A stretch of DNA of 64,000 nt, taken from Exophiala sp. HKRS030. Taxonomy: Eukaryota; Ascomycota; Eurotiomycetes; Chaetothyriales; Herpotrichiellaceae. Positions 22,547 through 33,537 of the stretch are shown here, piece after piece. Below the pieces are notes generated by a model that saw only the letters and a list, made by a program, of their open reading frames with translations, was not told the origin of the DNA and searched no databases. Position 1 is the stretch's first letter; each line of letters begins with the position of its first letter. The DNA lies in NCBI GenBank assembly GCA_023897205.1, contig JAHWDD010000001.1:3844001-3908000 (forward strand), written 5' to 3'. The position numbers and the translations under genes were made by a program.

Positions 22547-24910
22547 AATAGGCCTTTGAGACTCAAGCGACCTGCGAGACATTGCCTCTTTTGGGGGCTT
22601 GGTTGTTATGGATAGTAACCGTTGTTATGGGCGGCGAGACTGTCAAGTATGGGGTTTCCCGCTGATGTCAAGGCGGCCTTTGCGGTAAGACTAGTAGTCG
22701 TTGGTACTCGTAACTCGGATGAGGTGAACCGTGCACTGGAGTGAGAAGCGGTTCCAAATGTTTACCGCACCGCCGGAGTGGTAAGCGCGAACAGGTGGAG
22801 TGTAGTATTATTGATATAGCCAGACTCTGCTCGAGTACAAATAGAGCAGAGAGGCACCCAGACAGTTTCGAGCCAAACACCGACACAAAGCAACTTGACA
22901 CCTCCAATTTTTGGTTTGTGAGAGAGCAGTACTCTTGACACTTTTGCTTTTTTCCCGGACGTTTGGAGCTTTTAGGGGGTTCGTGGACGATGGAGATCTC
23001 GAATTTGTATTCGGTAGTACAGATGGAATTGTAGAGGCTAGTAGTACTCGTAGAAGGGAAGAGGATAAGTCGTTGGGCTATACTCCGTATGAAGGGCACG
23101 TAAAGGGAGAGGAGAAAAAGAAGAACAGAACGTGCGGTGAGCTGAGAGCGAGGCCGCTGTTTCTAATAGTAGTTTAGGGCTGGAGGAGAAGTATCCGTTG
23201 TTTCTGTCAGGCAGAGATGTTTCTTCGGGGTGTTTTAGCGACGTTCGATTCGTCTCGTAGGAGAGAAAGGCTGGCCAGGGTTGGATCTGGATCTGGGAGC
23301 CGAGAGGAAAATACAGCCGCAGACACGCACGAGGGAGCGGGAAGAGAAGGTGGACAAGGCGTCAACGACAAGTGATGGATGATGCGAAGGATGGCGTGGG
23401 AGTAAGAACTGAGGTGTTACGGAGTAGAGAAGTCGATACCTGACTGGTTGGTGGCAGTGTGTGTTTGATTGATGATGGGCGGCGCTATGGAGTCGGAAGG
23501 AAGGAGACACGACACCAGCTCGGAGTTTTATGGCAAGGATTGAACTAGTAACCGACTGAGTAGCTACAAGTAGGTAGCTAGGATTGATTGTATCTACAAT
23601 GCTCGAGTAGTCCGTACAGGATCCGTATGCGTAGTTGACATCCCAAGAAGCCTCTGTAAAAGTTGTTTTGGTGTCCCCTCCTTTTGTTTGCCGTACAAGT
23701 CACTAGTCACTAGTCTCCGGTTGCCTCCATTTCAATTCTCACCATCTCTGTCCTTGTTCGTCGAGTCAAGTTCATCCCAGTGGATTCAATTGTCGTCTTT
23801 GGGGGCTGCTTCGGCCCCTGGCAGGTTCCTCGACGGACGACCAGGCCCCTGCCGTCCTTTGGGGCCTTCTTGTTCATTTTTCTTCCCGTAACTGCTCCAG
23901 AAACAGCTCCGTATTCTCTGTGACGATACGGAGAAGACAAGGATGTGATTGTTTCCACGTGGCCCCTTCAGCTGCATCTCAGACACTATATCGCCAGCCA
24001 CAAAAGCCTCCCGGCGGTCCATTCCTGGGCCAGAACGTGTTTGGCAGCATTCATGGGAATAATGTCAAAAGTCAACGAGAACTGGTACCGAGCAATAAAC
24101 CTGGTGGCGTTGGGTCAGTCCACCGTATTCCAAGAGACGTGAGGCGCGTACCCAGAGGATGTTCAGTAACGTGTACTGTATTGTACATCATCCAAACGGT
24201 TTCGATCCGTTGTTCTCGTTATATGTTTAGTATTCCGTTCTACGTCAACCCACAGACGTCATGGGTCGTCAATAATGGGCTGTCCAAGAACCAAATGGCG
24301 ACACCGATTGGAATAAATCAAAAGGGCGCCTGAAGGACTGCCGCTATCGTCGTTTCACTAGTTGGGGCGAAACCCGGGTTTTGACCTGCATTCTTCCCCT
24401 TGCAAACCCAGCCCTGATCGGGCATCGATCGCGTGCCTGGCGTGTTTCACAGCATCAGCTGAGCTCCAGAGAAGCGAGCCTAAGGATTCCCTTCTGATCA
24501 TGCTGCCTTGACCATGGGGTGAGCCCATGGCGCGTTGCCAGTTGGGTGCACTCCTTGCAGAGACTGGCGGACAATATATTGAACCGAGGAAATGAGCCTG
24601 TCAGCCATCAATCCTGTATTTTTAGTAGCAGCAAGGCACGAAACTCGTAGCATTGATAGAATAGGTAATGTCTGTAACCTGTCGAAAAGAACGAGTTGAT
24701 AATTGTACTCTGTACGAGTACCATCGACTTATCTAAGGCTGAGGCTGTGATGAGCGAAAGAGAGAAAAAGAACGGGACTCTTCCTGACACCAGACTCGCC
24801 GACCAGCTTTTGACTCTGTACTCCGTACACTCCCAACGACTGCCAGACCGTCTCGGAATCTTGGATCCATCCAATACTAGGCATCGCATTCTCGTTCTTG
24901 CTTCATTATT
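22547..24910. other. Large gene-free region between the small-protein and septin-like genes
   Basis: About 2.36 kb. Short frames on both strands have low-complexity or random composition. Three copies of TACGGAGTA/TACTCCGTA occur (23081, 23418, 24819). The part next to 22546 is probably promoter and leader of the small gene; the rest is unexplained. Confidence 0.55.
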
Positions 24911-27087
24911 TCAGTAATCATTTCCGAACCATGCCATATGCCATCCTTGCGCCCAGTCATTGATGCTGGCTGTCAAACCCCAAGTCTTCACAGCCCAGAA
25001 AGCAATCCCTCCCACCACGCCAAAACTGCCCATGATCTGAAGAGCAATCCATCCATGCGTGCGCATGCTATCTTGCCAACGCAGCAAGCCCAATGGGTCG
25101 TGCATCTGATAGCTGGGGAGTTCATCAAAGATCATTCCAGACTTGCTGCGCTTGTGTACCAGAGCATGCGAGCCGTCTCGTGACAGGATCTGTCCTTCAC
25201 GGACTTCTTCACCGAGTCGATCGACTAGCCAGATCGCTCGTTCTCCTCGAGCCAACCGCTCATATCTTTCTCGCTCACGTTGAAGACTGAGCTGCAATTC
25301 ACTTGCCCATTTCGACAGTCGGACTTGAGCCAAACGCTCTTCGCGTTGAGAGTGATCTGCCACTTTGGCCAGAGCCCAGCTATTGGAAGTATTCAGAGAC
25401 ACCTCTGATCCGACTGGTATCAGGACACCCGAGTTGCTTAATGATGTTGGCAGAGGTGATATAAGGGTGGAATTGTGCACGGATGCGAGTGACGGTGATG
25501 GCATAGAGGTTAGCCTAGGATGAGCTGCATGCCATGCCACAGACTTGCGTGCCGATGTATGCCGCAGATATGCCACCGTGTCAGGCTCGAACATCTGCTC
25601 TACGAGGAGACTCAGCTCCGACGGTAGTAATGGCTGGACATACTCGGGTGACATGAGGAGAGATGCGTCCATAGTGTCAAGGTCCGGACCGTTGATCGAT
25701 GTGACGGTATACGGAGCCACTGCCATCTCCCTGGCCTCTGGTTCCGACATCAAAGATGTGGGCAAACGCGGTAGAGTGACCGTGCTGAGGTCTATTGATC
25801 GTTTGACCAGTTCTTGCTCCTCCGACGTGAGCAGGTCTGATTTTGCTACAAGTGGGACAACGTTGCATAGCTCTGAAAGTTGCCGGATACGGTCGCAGTC
25901 GTCCTGTACATGATCTTGGGTACGTCAGTCAATAATCCCAACCGTAGTACTTGGGACAGGGAATACCTTTAGAAACCAAGTACAGAATCACATCGACTTG
26001 ACACGAGCCACGTCCACTCAACAATCCTGAGAATTCGTGGGTAAACTGATTGACGGACGTCATGACGTTCATCAGCTGTTGCTCGAGATAGTGAACAATC
26101 CTGTCCAGTTTGACCGAATCGCTCGTGTCAACGAAGCAGATGTTACGTTCCAGAACAGAATCCCCCATACTCTTCCGTCTCCTTAAGATTCGACTTTCTT
26201 CCACGTCCGACCACCAAGCAGGATAAGGCTTGGTACTTGCATAGATCTCTGTCACCAAGTCCGGTGCTCCAGGGTGGTGTCCTGCTGACAATCCAGGTTT
26301 CGAGGACGATGGTACCGGATCGACATGGACTATATCGTCGCATAGCTGGACTATCGACTTGATTAGGGACGTCTTGCCCGTCCCTGCTGCGGTTAGAAGA
26401 TCCCTATCAACACCTGGGTCCGGTCCTACCTTTCCTTCCTGCCACCATGATTTTGAATCTCCCCAAACGCTTGCCTCGTTCAGTGAACGGTCTTCGGCTA
26501 GGCATCTTGATGCTCGGCATTATTAGTTCCGGTTGGCTGTCCTGAACGACTGCCGGTGACTCTATCTCGCTATCTTCACTTGACCCGATCACTTGACTCC
26601 CAGTCTCATCGTTGGTCAGTTCGTCATCGGATTGGTGAAGCGATCTGGACGAGCCGGACTTCGGACTGCTGGGAAGGGAGACATCACGGGACGGTAGAGG
26701 CGAAGGAGTGACCTCTCGAACATGCTGTGAATGGTTTGTCTCCCCATGTGCGACAGAGGAGCCGTGCCTCACGCGGTCCCCATTACCCGGTCTTATAGTA
26801 GATCTCCTTCGACTGCCACTTCTCACCTCTGCTGCTGGTCGGCTGGCGAGATGTTTGCCAGATGCGTCCGCCTCTTGTATTGTGTCCTGTAGACTGCTTA
26901 CGGGATAATGTGTAGGCAGGGCGTTAGTGTTGCTCTCCGATCGTGGTCTGGGACCGTCGGGGTCACGCGAGAGGAAGAATGTAGTTGGTGGAGCGTTGCT
27001 GCGCTCACCCGTCATGGAGGGAGATCCGGCAACGGAGGACTTGCGAGGGCGCAGTTCAGCACTCTCGCAACCGAGTCCAGGCCTCAT
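24911..27087 (-). CDS. Septin-like P-loop GTPase with C-terminal membrane segment (three exons)
   Basis: Exons 27087-26430, 26383-25967 and 25914-24911 join to 692 residues. Residues 1-200 are a disordered Ser/Pro/Arg-rich region (RKSSVAGSPS, PPTTFFLSRDPD). The septin-type G domain follows: RFKIMVAGRKGTGKTSL with P-loop G217-T224, a degenerate switch strand NICFVDTSDS in place of DxxG, a septin-like ILYLVSKG strand, and the G4-type motif AKSD (382-385). A coiled, Arg/Glu-rich stretch (LQRERERYERL) precedes a hydrophobic segment (about 647-668) near the C-terminus, so the protein is likely tail-anchored. Canonical septins lack such an anchor, so this is a divergent fungal septin relative. Intron 1 ends in a CAGCAG tandem acceptor within the P-loop codons; the distal site gives the perfect GxxxxGKT. 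Confidence 0.85.
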
Positions 27088-28112
27088 CGTTCTGACACAT
27101 GCAAGTGATTACAGAAAACCCCGAGAATGATAGAAAGAAGAAGCAGCAGACGATATGCGAGAACGATGTATTTCTAGGTAGATGCCACGATGAGGAAGAC
27201 CAGGTAGGCTGACCTCCCTGGAAGGGGTAGATACGAGGTGATGATTGAATGGATCTGCAGCCTGGCTTGACCCCGCGGTTATCGCGGAGTATCGCCTTAT
27301 CGATCGTCGGTTGCGACGCTTACAAAGAGACAAGGATTCAGACATCCGGCATCAACCATTAAAACACTACGAGTACTTCACTTTACCAGTACACATTTCC
27401 TGACACTTCCTGAGCATTTCTCAACCATAATATTTGAAAAACAATATCATTAACTCAGGGTTGTCTCATTAAAAATCAAGCCTAATGTACAGTATCATCC
27501 CTATTCTTAAGGTCGTCGTCCGAGAACTGGTGAAGTAAACCCGCAGACAGAAAGTACATGACCTCGCTGAAATGATACACTACTCCCGTGGTCCTAAGAA
27601 CTGCATAAGGCCATTCGGGATTGTCCAAGCCGCTGACCGAATTGTTCCTCATGAGCTGAATGAACATTTTTTCCGAGGAAACTGATGGTTGCTACAATGC
27701 AGCCAGTGACACTGACATTTTTGACTGCATTTGATCAATCGGGATAGTCCATGCCGCTGACCGCATGGTTCCTCATGAGGGGACTGAAAACGACCAAGAT
27801 GAAGAAGAAAAAAAGGACGATGGTGAAGCCAAGATGCTGTGCATCGCTGAAAAATTCCGGCTGCAGGGCAGAAATGTGCCATCAATGTCTGAAACAAATC
27901 GGAATCGAGTCGGCCTATTAATCCGAAGCTCGCTATGCCTTGACCTTGCCAGGAAGACATAACGGGAAAACTTTTCGAATGCGCCGTTGCAGAAAGCATT
28001 GAAAATCACCCCGTCACTTTTGTAACGCTGTGCAAATCAATCAGATGGAAAGAAACGCCTCCTAAAAGAGGTTTTGGCCCATGCTTCGTGTCGCAGCAGA
28101 GTCATGTGTTGA
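27088..28112. other. Intergenic region upstream of the septin-like gene
   Basis: About 1 kb containing an imperfect direct repeat with apparent coding character (27616-27663 and 27740-27786, listed separately). No gene is supported beyond that. Confidence 0.5.
27616..27786. repeat. Imperfect 40-48 bp direct repeat pair, 124 bp apart
   Basis: Copies at 27616-27663 and 27740-27786 share about 36 of the first 40 bases (core GCCGCTGACCG...TTCCTCATGAG). On the minus strand both translate to similar peptides (MRNNSVSGLDNPEW and MRNHAVSGMDYPD followed by a stop). The first continues to a stop at 27482. Confidence 0.75.
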
Positions 28113-29798
28113 TCAAGGTGCCTGAGACTGGCCACGTCCCTTTGGGGTCACCGTGCCAGACTTGCCGCCTCTCTGCTGGAGACCTCCGCGGCCAGCATCC
28201 TTAGGAAAGTTGGTTTGACTGCCAGACCGACCGCCCTGCATGCCTCCACGACCGCGCCCAGTCTGGCTACCACCGCGGGTGTAGTTGGCGTTACTACCTC
28301 CGTAGGCGTTGGGACGGGGGCGACGCTCTTCAACATAGATTTGTTCACTGCCGACGGTGTGAGGGTTAGCAGCAACCGCTGCAGCGTAACCAGCAGGATC
28401 AGCAAATTCGACAAAGGCGCAATTCTGGTACTGGTGAGCATATTTTACTATGAGATAGAGGGATCGCTTACTCTGGGTCGTGAGACATCAAAATATTTGA
28501 GTTCACCATGGTTCTCAAGGACCTCTCGTAAGATACGAGCATCGACCTTTTCATTTACATTCTTAATATAAGCAAGTACTGTGCCCTCAGATGCAGCTTT
28601 GTTCTGTGGTCGTCCTTTCTTGCCGTGGTCAGCAGTTTGCCAGCCATTGCTCTGTGAGGTGGGAGTGCTCGAGGTGGTATTGGCCGCTGGCGCAGGTTCG
28701 GCTGATGCCTTTGATGCTTGGACGGACTGTGAAGCGCGGGCTGCCTTTAGCTGAGTTGTGGGCGTGGTCACAGGCAAAGCTGGAATTGCTGGTGCTTTCG
28801 CGCCACCACCAAGCATGCTGGCCCAAGTCTTCTTGGCTGGTGGTGCTTCGACAGAAGTAGAGGGTGCAGCTTCGGCAGTTGTTTCAGGCTGACTCGCCTC
28901 GATGGAAGCGGCCTGCTCTGTGGTAGCGCTTGCTGCCTTGTCTTCCGCCGAGACGTCTGCAATAGCTTCGTAACTCTCAGACTTCTCAGTCGTCTCTCCA
29001 GTGGCATCAGGAACCAGAGCACCATTGACCTCGGTTGCAGCAGTCTGAGCTTCTTCTTGCTTGTCTTCTTCCAGCTTCTCGTCAACTGCCTCGGCTGCGG
29101 CTTCGGTGACGACTGTCTCCTCTTGGTTGCTCTCAGCAGCTGGAATACCTGCGGCAGGTGTCGGTGGCTCTTCAACTGGAACCTCCGGCTGTGGCTGCTC
29201 ATCCTCTACAATCTCGTCGTCATCGTTGCTCAGGTAGCGGAAAATGTCATTCAGGACGAAGTACCCGTTCGGTTGCTCGGCGAGGATGAAGGTCTGGACG
29301 AACTTATGGTGAGGTTCAGATTTGTTTGACATTTCTCCGATGACCTGGACCACTATGTTGTTGAACGAGGACTGAGAATCGACGTTGAGGACACGGACTT
29401 TGCAATCTTGGAATTCGAGTGCTTTGATCTTTTCGCTGATAGCCTGCAATTCATCTGTCAGTTAAAATTTCGAGACCATACATCATGTTTTCAAATACCT
29501 TTGTGCCTACAGCAGGAACAACTTTTTCGGCTTCAACGCCAGTAACCAGCTGTGATTTCTTCGAGTAAAACAGATGTATTTTTTCCGGGCTCTTCGACAG
29601 TGTAGTGTAATACTGCTCAACGAAATACCAACCGATCTCTTGCGGATCTGCCTTCTGAGGATTGGTAGAAGTGGTCGTACTGTGGGAGGCAGTAGAGGTA
29701 TGGTTTGGCGCAGATGGAGCAGATGCAGCAAGCTCGGCTGGCTGAGTATATTGGTTTGTTCCATAGAGGCCATTTGTGCCAATAGTTTCAGCTGCCAT
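28113..29798 (-). CDS. G3BP-like NTF2/RRM/RGG RNA-binding protein (three exons)
   Basis: Exons 29798-29499, 29443-28472 and 28424-28113 join to 527 residues. The NTF2-like domain (about 50-170) starts PQEIGWYFVEQYYTTLSKSP and ends in FVLNDIFRYL. A long acidic, Ala/Glu/Thr-rich linker follows (about 175-330). The RRM (about 385-460) has strand VLAYIKNV and, across intron 2, NCAFVEFADPAGY. The C-terminus is an RGG/GRG tail. This is the architecture of G3BP/Rasputin, fission-yeast Nxt3 and budding-yeast Bre5, partners of a Ubp3/USP10-type deubiquitinase and stress-granule components in the cytoplasm. Both introns are short (55 and 47 bp) and phase 0. The start ATG at 29798 lies in a good context. 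Family is secure; role in this species is inference. Confidence 0.92.
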
Positions 29799-31275
29799 GG
29801 TGGAGGATCAGTCTAGAGATGGAGAAGGATGCGAGGGCGAGAATGTTAGGGACTGTCGTAAGGCAAGCGTGGACGAGTTTTATGAGAAGGAGCGAGGTGT
29901 CCGTATTGTAAGAAATTCGATTCACTCCAAAGCAGTGAAAAGGTGTCGGCCACGTGCTGTTTGTGCGTGAAGAGAAGGGAGAAAGCTGCCGGTCTTATGG
30001 GATTGGAAAGCTTTTCGCAAATCGGAGCAGAGAGTGTCGTAGAACTGGTATCAAAGTGCCGAAAGATTAGGATGCCAATAGCAGTGATTTTGAAATGCAG
30101 TGAGATGAATTAATTCAACGTAAGGGAGTCGAGTGATGGGTGCGGCTCGCGAGATAGAAAAATATTGCTGCGGAGAACTAGCCGCTTATTGGCAGACGGC
30201 GGAGAGGTTCAACTTCGATGCTAAGTCCGAACTTGATGTAGATCCATCTATAAAGGATGGAGTATTCGGTATTTTTAAGACACTACCGGGATCATTATTC
30301 ATGGTACTTATCAGGCTTATATCACCTCTAAACGAACCAACTTGAGATTAATTTCATATGATGTTTATCACTCGAAAAATGAAGCATCACCTTTCACGAG
30401 TCTGCAAACGGAGACGTGGTAGTAAGGTGGAAGTCGATGCAGGTGTCGCAACTTAACATCAGCATCATAAGAATGCGATAGATGAAGTGAATAAATCTTT
30501 ATCAATTCTTGATTGATACTGTTGAGAGCATCTGATATTCAGCTAGCCCGTTGGCGCAGGAATTGACCGTGAGAAAAGAGTCCGAAGCACATTCGGATAT
30601 CCCCAAAAAGGTGTTCTTTCATTCTTTCGTCCTTAAGCCATCGATCTATTGATAAGCCATCAGGCAGGTGATTAAACAATTGGTTGCCCGTTACCAGGTG
30701 GTCTCTGTCCCTGACTACTTCTTACTGAGCCGTTAAACAATACCAAAATCGGCGTATGACAGACCGTCGAAGTTCAAATCGTCAAGGCCTCCCTCGAATC
30801 GACTGACTGATGGGCACGTTTCTTCGCGTACGAAACGTAACGAAGGCCAGTGTCGGTAAAATAACCTCCATTGCTTCATTCACGTAAAATTAGCTTCTTC
30901 GCTCATTATGTCAGTGATACGGCATGGGGTATATAGAAGAGGCTTACAGAAACGGAACACAATGCTGGAGAAACTGCTGCTCGCTTTCAGACGACAGCAA
31001 TTATCATCTCTAGCTGCAACAGGAGCAAGAAGCTGGAAACCAGTCAACGCGATTTGGATGTTGTGGCTCGCTTGCACGCAATCGTACAAGCTATGATTAT
31101 AAGGTATAGCTTATAGGTTGGACATTGACCGAGGAGCATTCCTGGTACAGTTTCGTTTGGCTGATCTTGAGGCGATCAGAGAAAAAGGCCAGCAGCAGCC
31201 CTGCCGTTAGCTTTAAGGGTGATGTTAGTAGATTCGTCTCACGCAGAAACTTGGTTTGTTGAGCAGATTCGTGCT
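29799..31275. other. Intergenic region between G3BP-like and DUF5321 genes
   Basis: About 1.48 kb, AT-richer in the middle (30340-30560). No tRNA, repeat or convincing coding frame was found. The part next to 29798 is the promoter of the G3BP-like gene. Confidence 0.55.
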
Positions 31276-31917
31276 TCAATAAAAGCCTGGCCGCGAAGGA
31301 GGAACGTGTGGCGACATTAGAGAAGTCACTTCTGCGTCCTGTGTTTTGTCCACCGAGTTGCTGATAGGATTGGCGTCCTGTTCTTCTCTTGCAGAACGGT
31401 CCCTCTCTTCTCGACTTTTCCTTGCATTATTTTGCCATATACGATCCTGCTCCTGTAGTTCTCGTAGTGCTTCCTCCCACTCTAGCTCTTGTATGTTGTC
31501 ACCTGTTCCGAGAACCTTTTCCACGTCGACGTCCTGTCCCCTTTGCAGCTTCTCGACGACTTCTCTTAGCTGCGCAATTTTAAGGTCCGCTTTCCGCGTG
31601 AATGTTACAAAATCGTTCTTGGTTCCCATAATGCGAATCGCTTGTGATCCGATCAGAATATATATCCAGATAAAATAAGTCGCAGGATTAGTCGGCCTTT
31701 TCTTCCCATCTTGTGCAGCTTTGTTTCTGCGGAGACCCTTTGGGATAATCGAGTCCCAAACAGACGATTGAGCCAGGCGTGGGAGATGGCTATCTCGTGA
31801 ACTTGTATGCTGGAAATGTTGCTGGACGCATCGCTTTGAGAGGGGCAGAGCGTCCGATCGAGCTACATGGCATCGAGGAGAAATGCAAACGGCTCGTGAG
31901 ATCCATGGTAGGCTCAT
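31276..31917 (-). CDS. Mitochondrial membrane protein of the DUF5321 family
   Basis: Single exon, 213 residues, starting at the ATG at 31917. The N-terminus (MSLPWISRAVCISPRCHVAR) is basic and free of acids, as in a mitochondrial presequence. The conserved part begins SSVWDSIIPKGLRR, continues with a single membrane segment YFIWIYILIGSQAIRIM (about 82-98), and then a coiled-coil KADLKIAQLREVVEKLQRGQ and the motif VEKVLGTGD. The acidic/basic tail is variable. This matches DUF5321, a fungal family presumed to sit in the inner mitochondrial membrane, with no established biochemical function. Recognition is from sequence pattern only. Confidence 0.8.
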   Translation of the reverse strand: MSLPWISRAVCISPRCHVARSDALPLSKRCVQQHFQHTSSRDSHLPRLAQSSVWDSIIPKGLRRNKAAQDGKKRPTNPATYFIWIYILIGSQAIRIMGTKNDFVTFTRKADLKIAQLREVVEKLQRGQDVDVEKVLGTGDNIQELEWEEALRELQEQDRIWQNNARKSREERDRSAREEQDANPISNSVDKTQDAEVTSLMSPHVPPSRPGFY

Positions 31918-32836
31918 GCTGCGTATTTAGGTATTTCAAAATTGATCCAACAATCGAAAGAGGTTTTGAACGCTTCACTGATAATAATTAAGGGATTTCT
32001 CGGCAACAAAAGCGCCTGTAGCTGTCTGCAGGTACGTAAACGAGACGGGGGATGATGTTGGTAGACAAGCGTGCGAACCGCCATTCTGTTTTTCAAATAA
32101 TAATATATTCGTTATCAATACTCCGCACCATATAAGCAACCATACTTAACAGGTACCAACATATCTCTCGCTGTGTTCTCTACGGCATTTACGCGCTATT
32201 GCATATACATAATCCCTGTCTCCGTTCTTTCTGGCTTCCTCTTGCTATCGGTGTTCTTTGCCGTGTTCTTCACAACAGTTATGCGCAATATTAACTGCTC
32301 CCTGCTCCCCGGCACTGCTTCCTGGTCCCTATCGTTTTCGGTCCCTTCCTCTTACAAGCCAGTTTCGGCGGTGTTGTTTTGCTTTGGTTTGGTCTTTGGT
32401 TGGATATCCTCTGGCTGATTGTTGGGATCACTTGCCAATGTGCAACCTGGCTACCAGGAAACCGTCACCACAAATGTGATGCAATCTCCTGTTGTCTACA
32501 CGATGCCAACGACAACCACTGTGTCGAGTATATACTCTGGCCCGTTGTATGGTCTTCACAACCAAGGTAACATTGAGGTGGTTGAGAATGTTGGGGAGAA
32601 GAAGATCATAGGGACCTTGTCCACCCAAATAACGACTCTGCTTTGAAAGGCGACAACATTTCGCCATAGGTATTGAAACCGGCAATCTCCTTCTCCTGCT
32701 CGTTAGAACAAGCGATCGAATCAGCCGTTGGAGTGCCACAGCTAAGTACTCGTCAAGTCAGACATCAATGCAATGAACGAGTACGATTTGCGCTCCCAAA
32801 ACACCGGGCATGTCGCTGGTGTCGACCGAGCTGCTT
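31918..32836. other. Intergenic region, no supported gene
   Basis: Short plus-strand frames here (a hydrophobic one near 32173-32418 and a Thr-rich one near 32419-32646) have no ATG-to-stop structure or family resemblance that I can support. Confidence 0.5.
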
Positions 32837-33241
32837 CTACATATCGGGAAGTTGTGCATATTGCATCACAATCGACCAGCTGTGTTGTAGGAGTGCTGCA
32901 AAACATATTGAATGCAGGATTAAATAGAGAAACGCCTCGGAACGGAAGATTGCCGCTCTTGCTTGTGCTTGTCTGTATAACCTCGCGACTGATCTCACAG
33001 ACGGAGCAACGTGGTATATAGCTAGAGTCGCAGCGATCTTGCTGGATAAGTCATCGGGTTTTCGAGCAACGAAAATGGCGGCAAGCATGACGGAACTTAA
33101 CAGCAGGACGGCATATTGTCGTATAAGTGCGTGAGCTTGCGGAGTATGCGTCCCAATCTGCTTGCTTGGAAAGAAAAAGAAGTTGATACATGCTGGGATT
33201 TCGATGAAGATGTGGATCAAAAAACATAGATTATATGGCAT
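32837..33241 (-). CDS. Small multi-pass membrane protein, N-terminus uncertain
   Basis: From the ATG at 33241 the frame encodes 134 residues. It remains open upstream to about 33289 with residues that look like part of the protein (FSLLEVFLLGGAV), so a short upstream exon or a start I could not identify is likely. Hydrophobic stretches include CFLIHIFIEIPACINFFFF, YAVLLLSSVMLAAIFVA and LYLILHSICFAALLQ, giving three or four membrane segments. Between them lie the polar stretch ARKPDDLSSKIAATLAIYH and the basic RSVARLYRQAQARA. It resembles small fungal membrane proteins of unknown function. No ATG with a fitting donor was found between 33290 and 33500 to supply exon 1. Confidence 0.55.
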   Translation of the reverse strand: MPYNLCFLIHIFIEIPACINFFFFPSKQIGTHTPQAHALIRQYAVLLLSSVMLAAIFVARKPDDLSSKIAATLAIYHVAPSVRSVARLYRQAQARAAIFRSEAFLYLILHSICFAALLQHSWSIVMQYAQLPDM

Positions 33242-33537
33242 GACTGCACCTCCTAGGAGGAACACTTCTAACAGAGAGAACAGAACCAAAACCCGGAGTA
33301 TGTAGACTTGTTAGAAGTTCCCTAGTGGTTGAGTATTCAAAGATGAAGTCTCGAGGAGGCTCGGCGGGCAAAGCGGAGATTAGCTAATCATGTTTACTTT
33401 ATGCCCCAATTTGGCTTCAATAACGCGCCCTCATCTACGAAATACATGGTATAGTTGACAGCAAAACTTGCACGAATGCAGTAGAGTCTAAAACTCATAT
33501 ATTGCATGATGCATATTCCGAATATTGTAATGCCACA

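Noticed and set aside
23688..24333. Short plus-strand frames near 24 kb
   Set aside because: No conserved-looking segment, no splice support.
32173..32646. Hydrophobic and Thr-rich plus-strand frames
   Set aside because: Starts are not convincing ATGs and I could not link them by splice sites or family similarity.
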